A DNA stretch of 64,000 nt from JALSNL01 sp036479585 (GCA_965224785.1 OZ245062.1:1364001-1428000), one strand, 5' to 3'; counted from the first letter of the stretch, positions 53,255-61,801 are shown. Translations and numbers: made by a program. The notes: generated from the sequence alone by a model not told the origin.

Positions 53255-54175
53255 ATGAATTCAATAGAAGTTACAAACTTAACTAAAATATATAATACTA
53301 GAGTTTCAAATAATCAAAAGGTTACAGCTTTTGATGATTTAACTCTTAGTATTGAAAAGGGAATTATTTTTGGTTTGCTCGGTCCGAACGGGGCTGGGAA
53401 AACAACTCTAATAAAAATATTACTTGGTATAGTTTTTCCAACAAGTGGAAGTGCAAAAATATTATCTAAAAACATAAGTGATTATGAAGTTAGAAAACAA
53501 GTTGGCTATTTGCCAGAGAACCACAAGTTCCCAAATTATTTAAGTGGCGAAGATGTGATTGAATACTATGCACAGCTAAATGGATATGATGTTGACAAAT
53601 CTCGAATAGATGAAGTTTTACAATTGGTTAAAATGGATAAATGGCGGAAAACAAAGATAAAAAAATACTCAAAAGGTATGATGCAAAGGTTAGGATTAGC
53701 ACAAGCAATTGTTCACAATCCGGAAATCATTTTTCTTGATGAACCGACTGATGGGATTGATCCTATTGGACGAAAAGAGATTAGAGATATTTTGTTGAAT
53801 CTTAAAGATGAAGGGAAAACTATTTTTATCAATAGCCATTTGCTTTCTGAAGTAGAGTTAGTCTCTGATAAAGTCGCAATGTTAAATAATGGAAAGTTAA
53901 TTAAAATTGGCTCAGTTGAAGAACTTACTACCAGTAAAGATTTTTACGAAATTGTGATTGGAGAAACTTCGCCACAAGTTTTATTAGATGAATTAAAAAA
54001 CAAATTCAAATTTGAACTAAATAATTATGTGATTCAATTGGAATTAACTGATTCAACAGATGTAAATTTATTCTTAGATGAATTAAGAAAAACAAATATT
54101 ACAATCAAAAGTTTTAATCAAAAGAAAAATTCTTTGGAAGATATGTTTATAAAATCGTTAACTGAAGAAAAATAA
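53255..54175 (+). CDS. ABC transporter ATP-binding protein
   Basis: A 306-residue ABC ATPase of the CcmA/NatA type. Walker A 'GLLGPNGAGKTTLIK', Q-loop region 'VGYLPENHKFP', signature 'YSKGMMQRLGLAQAI', Walker B 'IIFLDEPTDGIDP', H-loop 'INSHLLSE'. The signature reads YSKGM instead of LSGGQ, which is common in this family. It pairs with the permease gene 112 bases downstream, so it is likely an exporter of unknown substrate. Confidence 0.92.
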   Translation: MNSIEVTNLTKIYNTRVSNNQKVTAFDDLTLSIEKGIIFGLLGPNGAGKTTLIKILLGIVFPTSGSAKILSKNISDYEVRKQVGYLPENHKFPNYLSGEDVIEYYAQLNGYDVDKSRIDEVLQLVKMDKWRKTKIKKYSKGMMQRLGLAQAIVHNPEIIFLDEPTDGIDPIGRKEIRDILLNLKDEGKTIFINSHLLSEVELVSDKVAMLNNGKLIKIGSVEELTTSKDFYEIVIGETSPQVLLDELKNKFKFELNNYVIQLELTDSTDVNLFLDELRKTNITIKSFNQKKNSLEDMFIKSLTEEK

Positions 54176-54187
54176 AACTAAAAAATT

Positions 54188-54265
54188 CTTAATCATAATC
54201 ATGCTCTTTTTCTTACTCGCTTTTCGTTTGTTTTCTTAAAACCAAAAATATGATTACGATTAAGA
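54188..54265. repeat. Inverted TTCTTAATCATAATCAT / ATGATTACGATTAAGAA pair between ABC genes
   Basis: Near 54186-54202 and 54250-54266, the two 17-base arms are reverse complements at 16 of 17 positions. It lies between the ATPase and permease genes of one operon, where it could stabilise or split the mRNA. Confidence 0.6.
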
Positions 54266-54287
54266 AAAGAGAGAAAAATAAAACAAT

Positions 54288-55109
54288 ATGAATAACATTT
54301 TAACAATCACAAAATTCACAATTCGCGAAGCACTATCACGTAAAATATTTATTTCATTTTTTGCAATTTCTACATTTGTAATATTATTGTTTGCTCTCTT
54401 ATTTTCGTTTGTATCCTTTGAAGATCTTACTGGAATGGTAAGTGTTAATAGTAAGGAAGTTTCTGATTTAGCAAAAGGAATTGCAGAAGGTCTTAAAATG
54501 TTTATTGTTGTTCCACTTTTTGGTGGTGGATTGTTTTTGTCAATTTTTTCTGCTGCAAGTTTTATCCCAAATATGCTTGAGAAGGGAAGTATTGATTTAC
54601 TTCTTTCTAAACCAATCTCAAGAACTCAAATAGTTTTAGGTAAATTCTTTGGTGGAACGCTAATTGTATTTGTAAATATTGCTTATCTAATTATTTCAAT
54701 TTGGATTTTAATCGGGATTAAATTTGGAGTTTGGGATCCATCTTTTTTACTTAGTATTTTAACAATCACTTTTACATTTGCTACGCTTTATTCACTTATT
54801 ATTCTAATTGGAATTTTAACACAAAGTTCTGTTGTAGCAATGATGATTTCGTATCTCATCTTTTTTGTCTTTTCTCCAATTCTAAATGCGAGAGAAAGTA
54901 TATCAATGTTTCTTGATAATTCTTTTATCAAATCAATTATGGATGTCCTCTATTATATAGTCCCAAAAACTTCTGAACTTGGCTCAATAACTACATCTTT
55001 ATCTCTAGGAGGTGAGATAGATTCTTTTCAACCTATTTGGACATCACTTCTTTTTATAATTCTCACATTGTATTTTAGCATACTCATTTTTAGTAAAAAA
55101 GATTATTAA
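54288..55109 (+). CDS. ABC-2-type transporter permease
   Basis: A 273-residue membrane protein with about six transmembrane helices: residues ~18-40, a large exterior loop with 'SVNSKEVSDLAKGIAEGLKMF', then ~72-100, ~110-135, ~145-170, ~180-200 and ~245-268. 'NMLEKGSIDLLLSKPISRTQIVLGKFFGG' is the coupling region to the ATPase, typical of ABC-2 exporters. Probably works with the ATPase encoded before it. The substrate is unknown. Confidence 0.88.
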   Translation: MNNILTITKFTIREALSRKIFISFFAISTFVILLFALLFSFVSFEDLTGMVSVNSKEVSDLAKGIAEGLKMFIVVPLFGGGLFLSIFSAASFIPNMLEKGSIDLLLSKPISRTQIVLGKFFGGTLIVFVNIAYLIISIWILIGIKFGVWDPSFLLSILTITFTFATLYSLIILIGILTQSSVVAMMISYLIFFVFSPILNARESISMFLDNSFIKSIMDVLYYIVPKTSELGSITTSLSLGGEIDSFQPIWTSLLFIILTLYFSILIFSKKDY

Positions 55110-55223
55110 TATTTAAGTATTCACCTATTTAATAATTATTTTTATGTTGCGAATATTGATGAGTAAACAATACTAATAATTAAGAAATATTATTTCTCAA
55201 ATCTAAAAACTAAAAGATATTAA

Positions 55224-56168
55224 ATGAGTGAAGAAAAATTAAAATTGGAAGATTTATTAAATGAATCAAAACCTCCTGAAGTTCACGATACAATAGAGTA
55301 TGTCGCAATTATTGGTGCTGGTGTAATGGGACAAGGCATTGCACAAACTGTTGCCGCCGCTGGTATTGATGTTATAATTATTGAGAAAGATGATGAACAA
55401 CTTGCGGCTGCAAAGGAGAGTATGAAATCTTCAATGATGCATGAGATTGATCGTTGGGCTATGACTGAAAGTGAAATGAAATCCATCCTTAGCAGGATCA
55501 ATTGGAATTTAGATCTAAATGAAATTAGTGAATGTGATTTAATAATTGAATCTGTTGGCGAAAATTTTCACTTAAAAAGATTAATTTTTAATCGGTTAGA
55601 TGAAATTGCTCGCCCTGAAACAATTATAGTTTCAAATACTTCTACACTTAGCTTAACTACTCTTGCAGAAGTTACCGGAAGAGCGGATAAAATAATTGGG
55701 ATGCATTTTCTAAATCCAGTTCCAAAAGTTCCACTTGTTGAATTAGTAAAGGGAATGGATACCTCTGACGAAACAGTTGCAATAACAAAAAACTTTGCCA
55801 AGACTATTGGCAAAACAGCAATTGAAGTTTATGAGTATCCGGGCTTTGTAACTACTCGTGCAATAATTCCTTTGCTTAATGAAGCGATGCACATACTGTT
55901 GGAAGGAATTGCTTCAGCTAAAGATATTGATACAGCAATGAAGTTAGGTTTTAACTTTCAAATGGGTCCGCTTGAGTTAGCTGACTCGATGGGATTGGAT
56001 GAAGTGTTAACTTGGATGGAACAACTATACAAAACTTTAGGCGAACCACGATATAGACCTTGTCCTCTATTGAGAAAATTAGTTAGAGAAAGAAAACTTG
56101 GTAAAAAATCTAAAATTGGATTTTTTAGATATAACAATGATGGAAAAATAATTGAACAAAATTTATAA
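55224..56168 (+). CDS. hbd: 3-hydroxyacyl-CoA (3-hydroxybutyryl-CoA) dehydrogenase
   Basis: A 314-residue dehydrogenase. 'VAIIGAGVMGQGIAQTVAAAGIDVIIIEKDDEQL' is the NAD-binding start; 'SNTSTLSLTTLAEVTGRADKIIGMHFLNPVPKVPLVELVKG' is the catalytic region; 'GFVTTRAIIPLLNEAMHILLEG' and 'FQMGPLELADSMGLD' close it. It oxidises (S)-3-hydroxyacyl-CoA to 3-ketoacyl-CoA. There is an N-terminal extension of about 25 residues ('MSEEKLKLEDLLNESKPP') that typical Hbd (about 282) lacks. Acetate kinase follows at 18 bases, so the two share an operon for acyl-CoA/acetate metabolism. Confidence 0.92.
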   Translation: MSEEKLKLEDLLNESKPPEVHDTIEYVAIIGAGVMGQGIAQTVAAAGIDVIIIEKDDEQLAAAKESMKSSMMHEIDRWAMTESEMKSILSRINWNLDLNEISECDLIIESVGENFHLKRLIFNRLDEIARPETIIVSNTSTLSLTTLAEVTGRADKIIGMHFLNPVPKVPLVELVKGMDTSDETVAITKNFAKTIGKTAIEVYEYPGFVTTRAIIPLLNEAMHILLEGIASAKDIDTAMKLGFNFQMGPLELADSMGLDEVLTWMEQLYKTLGEPRYRPCPLLRKLVRERKLGKKSKIGFFRYNNDGKIIEQNL

Positions 56169-56186
56169 AAGGAAGTTAAAAATAAA

Positions 56187-57386
56187 ATGAAAACTCTAGT
56201 CTTAAATTGTGGTAGCTCTTCTATTAAATATCAAATGATTGAAACAAAAACTGAAACCACTTTTGCCAAAGGACAAATTGAAAGAATTGGGATGAGCAGT
56301 GCTGTGCTTACTCATCAACCAGATGGTGGAGAAAAAATTCAAATAGTTGGCGAAATATTAGATCACGAAATTGCTCTTGAATATGTAATTGCAGTTTTGC
56401 TTAGTAAAAATCATGGAGTAATTAAAGACAAGAAAGAGATTGAAGCTATTGGACATAGAGTTGTACACGGTGGGGAAACATTTTCTGGTTCTGTTTTAAT
56501 TACGGATCAAGTACTAAAAGCATTAAAAGAAAATATTGAACTGGCTCCTCTACATAATCCTCCAAACCTAAAAGGAATTAAAGCAGCAATGGAACATCTT
56601 CCCGGTATTCCTCAATGTGGAGTGTTTGATACATCGTTCCATGCAAGTATGCCGCCAAAGGCTTATCTGTATGGAATACCTTACAAGTTATATAAAAGAT
56701 ATAAAATTAGACGTTATGGATTTCACGGAACTTCTCATAGATTTGTCTCGAAGAGAGCAGCAAAAATATTAGGTAAACCTTATGAAAAATTAAAAATAAT
56801 TACTGCCCATCTTGGTAATGGGGGTAGTATGGCAGCGGTTAAGTTTGGTAAGTCAATTGATACATCAATGGGTTTCACTCCACTTGAAGGTTTGCTAATG
56901 GGAACAAGATGTGGAGATTTAGATCCATCAATTGTTACTTATGTTATGGGAAAGGAAGGACTAACGATTTCAGAGACCAATGCATTGCTTAATAAGCACG
57001 GGGGTTTGGTTGGTATTAGTGGTGAAAGTAGTGATATGAGAGAAATTTTACAAGCGGTTGAAGAAGGTGATAAGAAATCCAAATATGCTCTTGATGTTTA
57101 TACTTACAGAATTAAAAAATATATTGGCTCTTATGCAGCCGCAATGGGTGGAGTTGATGTCGTTGTATTTACTGGAGGAATTGGAGAAAATTCTGATCGA
57201 ATAAGAAAAGATGTTTGTTCGAATTTAGAATTCTTAGGAATTGAAATTGATGATGAAGCAAATAAAAAGCCAGAAGGTGAAGCTTTTATTTCTACAGAGA
57301 ATTCTAAAACAAAAGTTGTACGGATCCCAACTAATGAAGAATTAGTTATTGCAATGGATACAGAAAAAATTGTGATGGAAAACTAA
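56187..57386 (+). CDS. ackA: Acetate kinase
   Basis: A 399-residue kinase of the ASKHA superfamily. 'LNCGSSSIKYQMI' and 'RRYGFHGTSHRFV' (catalytic His/Arg), 'TAHLGNGGSMAAV', 'TGGIGENSDRIRKDV' and 'NEELVIAMDT' are all present. It interconverts acetyl phosphate and acetate with ATP formation. The pta gene is not adjacent. AAGGAAG ribosome binding site about 12 bases before the ATG. Paired with hbd in one operon. Confidence 0.96.
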   Translation: MKTLVLNCGSSSIKYQMIETKTETTFAKGQIERIGMSSAVLTHQPDGGEKIQIVGEILDHEIALEYVIAVLLSKNHGVIKDKKEIEAIGHRVVHGGETFSGSVLITDQVLKALKENIELAPLHNPPNLKGIKAAMEHLPGIPQCGVFDTSFHASMPPKAYLYGIPYKLYKRYKIRRYGFHGTSHRFVSKRAAKILGKPYEKLKIITAHLGNGGSMAAVKFGKSIDTSMGFTPLEGLLMGTRCGDLDPSIVTYVMGKEGLTISETNALLNKHGGLVGISGESSDMREILQAVEEGDKKSKYALDVYTYRIKKYIGSYAAAMGGVDVVVFTGGIGENSDRIRKDVCSNLEFLGIEIDDEANKKPEGEAFISTENSKTKVVRIPTNEELVIAMDTEKIVMEN

Positions 57387-57413
57387 TATATGTTTTAATA
57401 AAAGGTTTTTTTG

Positions 57414-57833
57414 ATGAAATATTTTTTATTGTTCATATTGGTTCTTGCATTTATAAGTAGTTGCAACTCAGTAAGTCCGGAACAATTAAATTGTGATAAA
57501 AAAATAATTGTTGATAATATCCTTTTTGAGAATGCTCCAAATGATAGTTCTGATTTTGATAATGTTGAGATTGTTAAGAACTGTTTGAAAATTACAGTTT
57601 TTTATAGTGGTGGTTGTGGTAATGTCGAATTCAATTTAGTTGCTTCAGAAATGATTATGGAATCCTATCCGCCTCAGATGAATATCCGATTATCACTTAA
57701 AGATGAAGATCATTGCAAAGCATATATTATGAAAGAAATATCATTTGATTTATCTCCCATTCATACATTAGTAAGTAATCAAGTAATTTTACACCTAGAG
57801 AACTGGGACGAAGTAATTTTGTATAGATTTTAA
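57414..57833 (+). CDS. Small lipoprotein of unknown function
   Basis: A 139-residue lipoprotein (lipobox ISSC, about Cys17) with five more Cys ('QLNCDKK', 'VKNCLKI', 'SGGCGNV', 'DEDHCKA') that may form disulfides in the periplasm. The mature part is beta-rich: 'CLKITVFYSGGCGNVEFNLVASEMIMESYPPQMNIRLSLKDEDHC' and 'NQVILHLENWDEVILYRF'. I recognise no family. ATG at 57414 is preceded by AAAGG. Confidence 0.55.
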   Translation: MKYFLLFILVLAFISSCNSVSPEQLNCDKKIIVDNILFENAPNDSSDFDNVEIVKNCLKITVFYSGGCGNVEFNLVASEMIMESYPPQMNIRLSLKDEDHCKAYIMKEISFDLSPIHTLVSNQVILHLENWDEVILYRF

Positions 57834-57926
57834 TTTTGTAACTTAGAGTACAAAATATTAAAGGAAATTTAACTAGTATCTGATTAAACACTAAATAATT
57901 TTCTCCATAAATAGGGGACACAAAAA

Positions 57927-59477
57927 ATGATAAAAGAAATAGACCTATCCATTACACCTAACTTAATTAAGAATTATGAGTTTATAAAAAAGCAAGCTGC
58001 TAAAAAACTTAATCTTAATTCTAATGAAATTAATTCAATAGTTATTCTAAAACGCTCAATAGATTCTCGTAAGAAACCAATCTTTCGTTTAAAGCTAAAT
58101 GTATTTATAAATGAATCCCCAACAGAAAAAGAATTTGATTTCAATTTCAAACCAGTAACTTCAAAAAAGAAAATGGTTATTGTTGGTAGCGGCCCTGCTG
58201 GATTGTTTGCAGCATTACGTGCAATTGAATTAGGTGTTAAGCCAATTATACTTGAACGAGGTAAGGATATAAGACAAAGACGATTTGATTTAAAAGAAAT
58301 TATGCAAGAGGGAAAAGTCAACTCGGATTCAAATTATTGTTTTGGAGAAGGCGGAGCTGGAACGTATAGTGATGGGAAACTTTACACTCGTTCAAATAAG
58401 CGTGGTAATGTAAAAAGGATTCTCGATATTCTAATCTATCACGGAGCTGATGAAGATATACGAATTGATGCACATCCACACATTGGGTCAAATAAATTAC
58501 CGAAAATAATTCAGGCAATTAGAGAAACAATTGTAAAATGTAATGGAGAATTCTATTTCCATTCAAAAGTAACTGACTTTATAATTATCGACAAAAAAAT
58601 ACAAGGTGTTATTGTAAATGATAAAAGAGAAATTCTTGGTGATGCAGTAATTGTTGCAACCGGACATTCGGCAAGAGATATTTATGATATTTACAAAAAG
58701 CATAATCTTGCAATGGAAGCAAAACCTTTTGCAATGGGCGTCCGCATTGAGCATCCACAAGCTATCATTGATTCAATTCAATATCACTCAAAAGTTAAGC
58801 ACGAGAATTTACCGGCATCAAATTATAGTTTAGCTTGTCAGATAAATAGTAAAGGGGTTTACTCTTTTTGTATGTGTCCGGGTGGAATGATAATTCCATC
58901 ATCAACAGATGAAAATGAACTTGTGCTAAACGGAATGTCAGTTTCTAAAAGAAATTCTCCATTTGCAAATTCTGGATTGGTTGTTGAAGTAAATGAAAAA
59001 GATTGGAGGAAGTATAAAGAGTATGGTAGCTTTGCCGGACTTATGTTTCAAAAAGAAATGGAACAACTCGCTTATAATTCAGGAGGCGGAAAACAAGTTG
59101 CTCCTGCACAAAGAATAACTGATTTTGTAAATAAGCAAATATCAAATACTTTACCAGAGACATCTTATGTGCCTGGAATTAAATCTGCACCACTTCATAG
59201 AATCCTTCCTTATGAAATTTCTAAAAGAATTGGGAAATCATTAAAAGTTTTTAATAAAGTTATGAAAGGTTACTTCACAGATGAAGCACAAATACTTGCT
59301 ATCGAATCACGTACAAGTTCACCAATAAGAATTTTACGAGACAGTGAAACCCTTATGCACGTTGAGGTTGCTGGGTTATTCCCATCTGGAGAAGGAGCCG
59401 GGTATGCTGGCGGAATTGTTTCTGCAGCAATTGATGGGGAAAGATGTGCAGAAGCTATAAATAAATATTTCAATTAA
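57927..59477 (+). CDS. FAD-dependent dehydrogenase (COG2509-like)
   Basis: A 516-residue flavoprotein. A small N-terminal domain of about 75 residues ('IDLSITPNLIKNYEFIKKQAAKKLNL') precedes the FAD domain 'KKKMVIVGSGPAGLFAALRAIELGVKPIILERGKDIRQRR', with 'NYCFGEGGAGTYSDGKLYTRS', 'VIVATGHSARDIYDIYKKHNLAMEAKPFAMGVRIEHPQ' and the C-terminal 'VAGLFPSGEGAGYAGGIVSAAIDGERCAEAI'. This layout is that of the uncharacterised COG2509 FAD dehydrogenases. The natural substrate is not known. It ends just before a decayed transposase. Confidence 0.9.
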   Translation: MIKEIDLSITPNLIKNYEFIKKQAAKKLNLNSNEINSIVILKRSIDSRKKPIFRLKLNVFINESPTEKEFDFNFKPVTSKKKMVIVGSGPAGLFAALRAIELGVKPIILERGKDIRQRRFDLKEIMQEGKVNSDSNYCFGEGGAGTYSDGKLYTRSNKRGNVKRILDILIYHGADEDIRIDAHPHIGSNKLPKIIQAIRETIVKCNGEFYFHSKVTDFIIIDKKIQGVIVNDKREILGDAVIVATGHSARDIYDIYKKHNLAMEAKPFAMGVRIEHPQAIIDSIQYHSKVKHENLPASNYSLACQINSKGVYSFCMCPGGMIIPSSTDENELVLNGMSVSKRNSPFANSGLVVEVNEKDWRKYKEYGSFAGLMFQKEMEQLAYNSGGGKQVAPAQRITDFVNKQISNTLPETSYVPGIKSAPLHRILPYEISKRIGKSLKVFNKVMKGYFTDEAQILAIESRTSSPIRILRDSETLMHVEVAGLFPSGEGAGYAGGIVSAAIDGERCAEAINKYFN

Positions 59478-59485
59478 ATATTAAT

Positions 59486-59509
59486 GTAGGGAACGAACAC
59501 CTTCGTTCC
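59486..59509. repeat. REP-like hairpin next to the transposase pseudogene
   Basis: GTAGGGAACGAACACC leads into a palindrome: GGAACGAA (59490-59497), loop CACC, TTCGTTCC (59502-59509). The same hairpin word appears twice inside the adjacent transposase pseudogene. Confidence 0.7.
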
Positions 59510-59807
59510 TTTATTCTTATTAGAATTTTTCATAATTATGAAAAACAGAAAACCAAATAGATTAAAAGATTATGATTATTCACAAAGTGGATATTATTTC
59601 GTTACAATTTGTACACATAATCGGATAAACTATTTTGGTGGTATTAAAAATGGTAAAATGTTATTGAATGATTGTGGTCTTATAGCCAAAAAATAATGGC
59701 AAGAAATTCCAGAACATTTCCCAAATGCAATTTTAGATGAATATGTAATTATGCCAAATCATATTCACGGAATAATTATAATTGATTACGACACCACCCA
59801 AAATACA

Positions 59808-59829
59808 GTAGGGGACGAACATCTTCGTC
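59808..59829. repeat. In-frame REP-like hairpin inside the transposase pseudogene, copy 1
   Basis: GTAGGGGACGAACATCTTCGTC contains GACGAA (59814-59819), loop CATC, TTCGTC (59824-59829). It encodes 'VGDEHLR' in the transposase frame. Confidence 0.7.
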
Positions 59830-59871
59830 TTTTTGATAAAATTTATCCTTTTGATAAAATGAATAAAACAA

Positions 59872-59895
59872 GGAACGAAGATATTCGTTCCCTAC
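59872..59895. repeat. In-frame REP-like hairpin inside the transposase pseudogene, copy 2 (inverted)
   Basis: GGAACGAA (59872-59879), loop GATA, TTCGTTCC (59884-59891), then CTAC. It is the inverted form of copy 1 and encodes 'RNEDIRSL' in the transposase frame. Confidence 0.7.
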
Positions 59896-60115
59896 GTAGA
59901 ACAAATCTATCATCAATCATAAAGGGGTTTAAGATTGGTGCAGAACAAATGACTATAACAATTTCAAATGGCAGAAATCTTTTTATGATAGAATAATTAG
60001 AAATGAAAAAGAATTGTATAATATTCAAAAGTATATTATGTATAACCCAATGAAATGGAAATTAAACAATGGTGTTATTGAAAATGTAGATATCTAAATA
60101 AAGGACCTGCAATTA

Positions 60116-60553
60116 TTATAACTGATTAATATTTTCTCTAAACTTTTTTAAGGTTGTGACCATATTCTCTATTTCTATCTCCTCAATTCCTTTTGTAACT
60201 AACTTAACATACTTCTTCCCAATTTGATTTGCTTTTTTTACTTCATCCATCCCTTTTTTTGTTATGCAAATAAGTTTTAATCTTCTATCAGTCTTACTGC
60301 TTTTTCTTTTAACCATTCCATATTTTTCAAGGTTATCAATAATTCGTGTTATTGCAGAATTGTCTGTGAAAGTCTTTTGGGATAAATCATTCATCGAAGA
60401 GTTGTTCTCTATTAACAAAAAATTAAGTATTCCCATTTGTTCTACAGTTAATGACACATTATTTCTTTTTAACTGAAGCCCAAATGCTTTTTTTGATGAT
60501 GTGCAAGTCATTCCAATTTGTGCAGTAGGGGATTGATGGAGATAAGGTTTCAT
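60116..60553 (-). CDS. MarR-family transcriptional regulator
   Basis: A 145-residue winged-helix regulator. 'NVSLTVEQMGILNFLLIENNSSMNDLSQKTFTDNSAITRIIDNLEKYGMVKRKSSKTDRRLKLICITKKG' is the MarR DNA-binding core, with the helix-turn-helix at about 55-85 and the wing 'DRRLKLICIT'. MarR proteins usually repress and respond to small molecules or oxidants. It is the last gene on the minus strand after lipoprotein, cytochrome c and reductase genes; a 13-base inverted repeat lies 25 bases before its start and may be its operator. Confidence 0.9.
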   Translation of the reverse strand: MKPYLHQSPTAQIGMTCTSSKKAFGLQLKRNNVSLTVEQMGILNFLLIENNSSMNDLSQKTFTDNSAITRIIDNLEKYGMVKRKSSKTDRRLKLICITKKGMDEVKKANQIGKKYVKLVTKGIEEIEIENMVTTLKKFRENINQL

Positions 60554-60577
60554 TATTTTATTGTAATTGTTAAAAAT

Positions 60578-60628
60578 ATTAGAATGTAAAATTAAGCAAT
60601 TATGAATTAATTAACTTTACATTCTAAT
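60578..60628. promoter_or_regulatory. 13-base inverted repeat upstream of marR
   Basis: ATTAGAATGTAAA (60578-60590) and TTTACATTCTAAT (60616-60628) are exact reverse complements separated by 25 bases. It may be a paired MarR binding site, or a hairpin terminator of the lipoprotein gene: on the minus strand it is followed by ATTTTTAAC. Confidence 0.5.
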
Positions 60629-60647
60629 TGAAATATTAAGAATTTTA

Positions 60648-61385
60648 TTATTCGTTTTTACCCAACCAAAGAACTCCAACATCGAATAGCATATAATTTG
60701 AAAAACCTTTTTTAACTACATGGAGCTGAGAAAGAATTTTATGAGCTTCATCTTCATTAGCAGCATTTACAAAGTTCACAATAGTTGGACGGTCTTTAAC
60801 ACCAGAGCTAGCACCAGCAGCATCAAAGTAAATATTTTCAATATGCCCTTCTTTCCATAACTTATTTAAATCACCTGATTGAATTTTAATATCTTCATCA
60901 GTGATTTTCTTGTCAGATTCTCTTCCCCAAACAACTCCATAAGTTTTTTTACTTTTTTGAACTTTTGCCAAAGCAAGTTCACTTCTTTTTAACCAAAGAA
61001 CTCCAACTGGATGTAATTCGAAATTAGCAAGTTTATATTTTACAAAATCCATTTCATTTAATATTTCTGTGGCAGCTTCTTTATTCTTAGCTTTAATAAA
61101 GAACATAATATTAGGCCAAGTTTCGCCAGCGTGAAATTTTTCATCTGTCTTGAAATAAATATTTTCGACAACACCAGCATCCCATAAATCTTTTAATTGT
61201 TTAGTTTGGGAAGGAAGATGTTTAACCATTTTATCTTTTTGTAACGTAATAGTTTTCCAAACGACAGCAAATGTTTCAATGTTATATTTAGCTACAATTT
61301 TTTTATCCGATTGAAAATCTTTTTTATCTTGCTCGGTGCAACTGAACAATAGAAATATTGCAAACAGAATTATTACTTTTTTCAT
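60648..61385 (-). CDS. Lipoprotein with two tandem copies of a YciI/muconolactone-isomerase-like domain
   Basis: A 245-residue lipoprotein (LLFSC, Cys16). Two homologous domains follow, about 34-132 and 148-243. The first has 'QLKDLWDAGVVENIYFKT', 'PNIMFFIKAKNKEAATEIL' and 'ANFELHPVGVLWL'; the second has 'DLNKLWKEGHIENIYFDA', 'PTIVNFVNAANEDEAHKIL' and 'SNYMLFDVGVLWL'. The pattern is that of small alpha-beta barrel domains of the YciI/muconolactone isomerase type. It is unusual to see them as a membrane-anchored tandem. Its neighbours are cytochrome c and MarR, so a periplasmic redox or small-molecule-sensing role is possible. Confidence 0.62.
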   Translation of the reverse strand: MKKVIILFAIFLLFSCTEQDKKDFQSDKKIVAKYNIETFAVVWKTITLQKDKMVKHLPSQTKQLKDLWDAGVVENIYFKTDEKFHAGETWPNIMFFIKAKNKEAATEILNEMDFVKYKLANFELHPVGVLWLKRSELALAKVQKSKKTYGVVWGRESDKKITDEDIKIQSGDLNKLWKEGHIENIYFDAAGASSGVKDRPTIVNFVNAANEDEAHKILSQLHVVKKGFSNYMLFDVGVLWLGKNE

Positions 61386-61431
61386 TTGTTTCTCCTTTTG
61401 TATATTTATTAAAATCTAAATACGACTATTG

Positions 61432-61779
61432 TTATTTGTCATTTGTGTTTTTAGTTATTGACATTATGTATTCAATTGCAGCCTTTATTTCTTCATCTGT
61501 ACATTCACTACAATCTCCTTTTACTTCGTGTCCTTCTGTACCTTCAATAACGTTTTTTGTCATTACTGATAAATCTTTTTCGAAGTATGATTCCCAATCA
61601 TCAATATCATCAATGTCTGGAGCACCAGTCATCCATCCTTTGAAACCACCGGTATGGCACGATTCACAAGTTTCATCAAATACTTCTTTCCCACTTATTT
61701 TATTTTCTTCTTGATAAAAAGAGTTTGCATAAATGAATAGACTGCTGATAAATAAAATAACTATTATATGATTTTTCAT
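61432..61779 (-). CDS. Small exported monohaem cytochrome c (c5-like)
   Basis: A 115-residue exported protein with a signal peptide (about 1-18), 'GKEVFDETCESCHTGGFKGWMTGAPDI' carrying the CxxCH haem motif, and a C-terminal 'CSECTDEEIKAAIEYIMSI' as in cytochrome c5. In c5 the Met ligand lies in 'MPPKGGCADC'. Here the aligned segment is 'HEVKGDCSEC', so a His stands where Met is expected. It probably carries electrons in the periplasm between the reductase-like protein and a partner. Confidence 0.8.
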   Translation of the reverse strand: MKNHIIVILFISSLFIYANSFYQEENKISGKEVFDETCESCHTGGFKGWMTGAPDIDDIDDWESYFEKDLSVMTKNVIEGTEGHEVKGDCSECTDEEIKAAIEYIMSITKNTNDK

Positions 61780-61801
61780 ACTTCTCCTTTATTTTAACTT
61801 T

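Larger units (their letters stand above)
59538..60097 (+). pseudogene. Decayed REP-associated tyrosine transposase (RAYT, IS200/Y1 family)
   Basis: Pieced together, the frames read 'MKNRKPNRLKDYDYSQSGYYFVTICTH', 'GLIAKK-stop-WQEIPEHFP', 'EYVIMPNHIHGIIII' (the HUH motif), 'LSSIIKGFKIGAEQM', then after a frameshift 'WQKSFYDRIIRNEKELYNIQKYIMYNP'. An in-frame TAA stands at 59694. The C-terminal part, which carries the usual catalytic-Tyr region, is in the +2 frame from about 59960. So it has at least two disabling changes. Two hairpin repeats lie within its frame (59808-59829 and 59872-59895). Confidence 0.85.

Noticed and set aside
57974..58321. 115-codon open frame antisense to the FAD dehydrogenase
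   Set aside because: It is wholly antisense to a conserved Rossmann region and has no ribosome binding site or family match.
59694..59696. Recoding of the in-frame stop in the transposase (for example selenocysteine)
   Set aside because: The codon is TAA, not TGA, and a second frameshift follows, so simple decay explains it.
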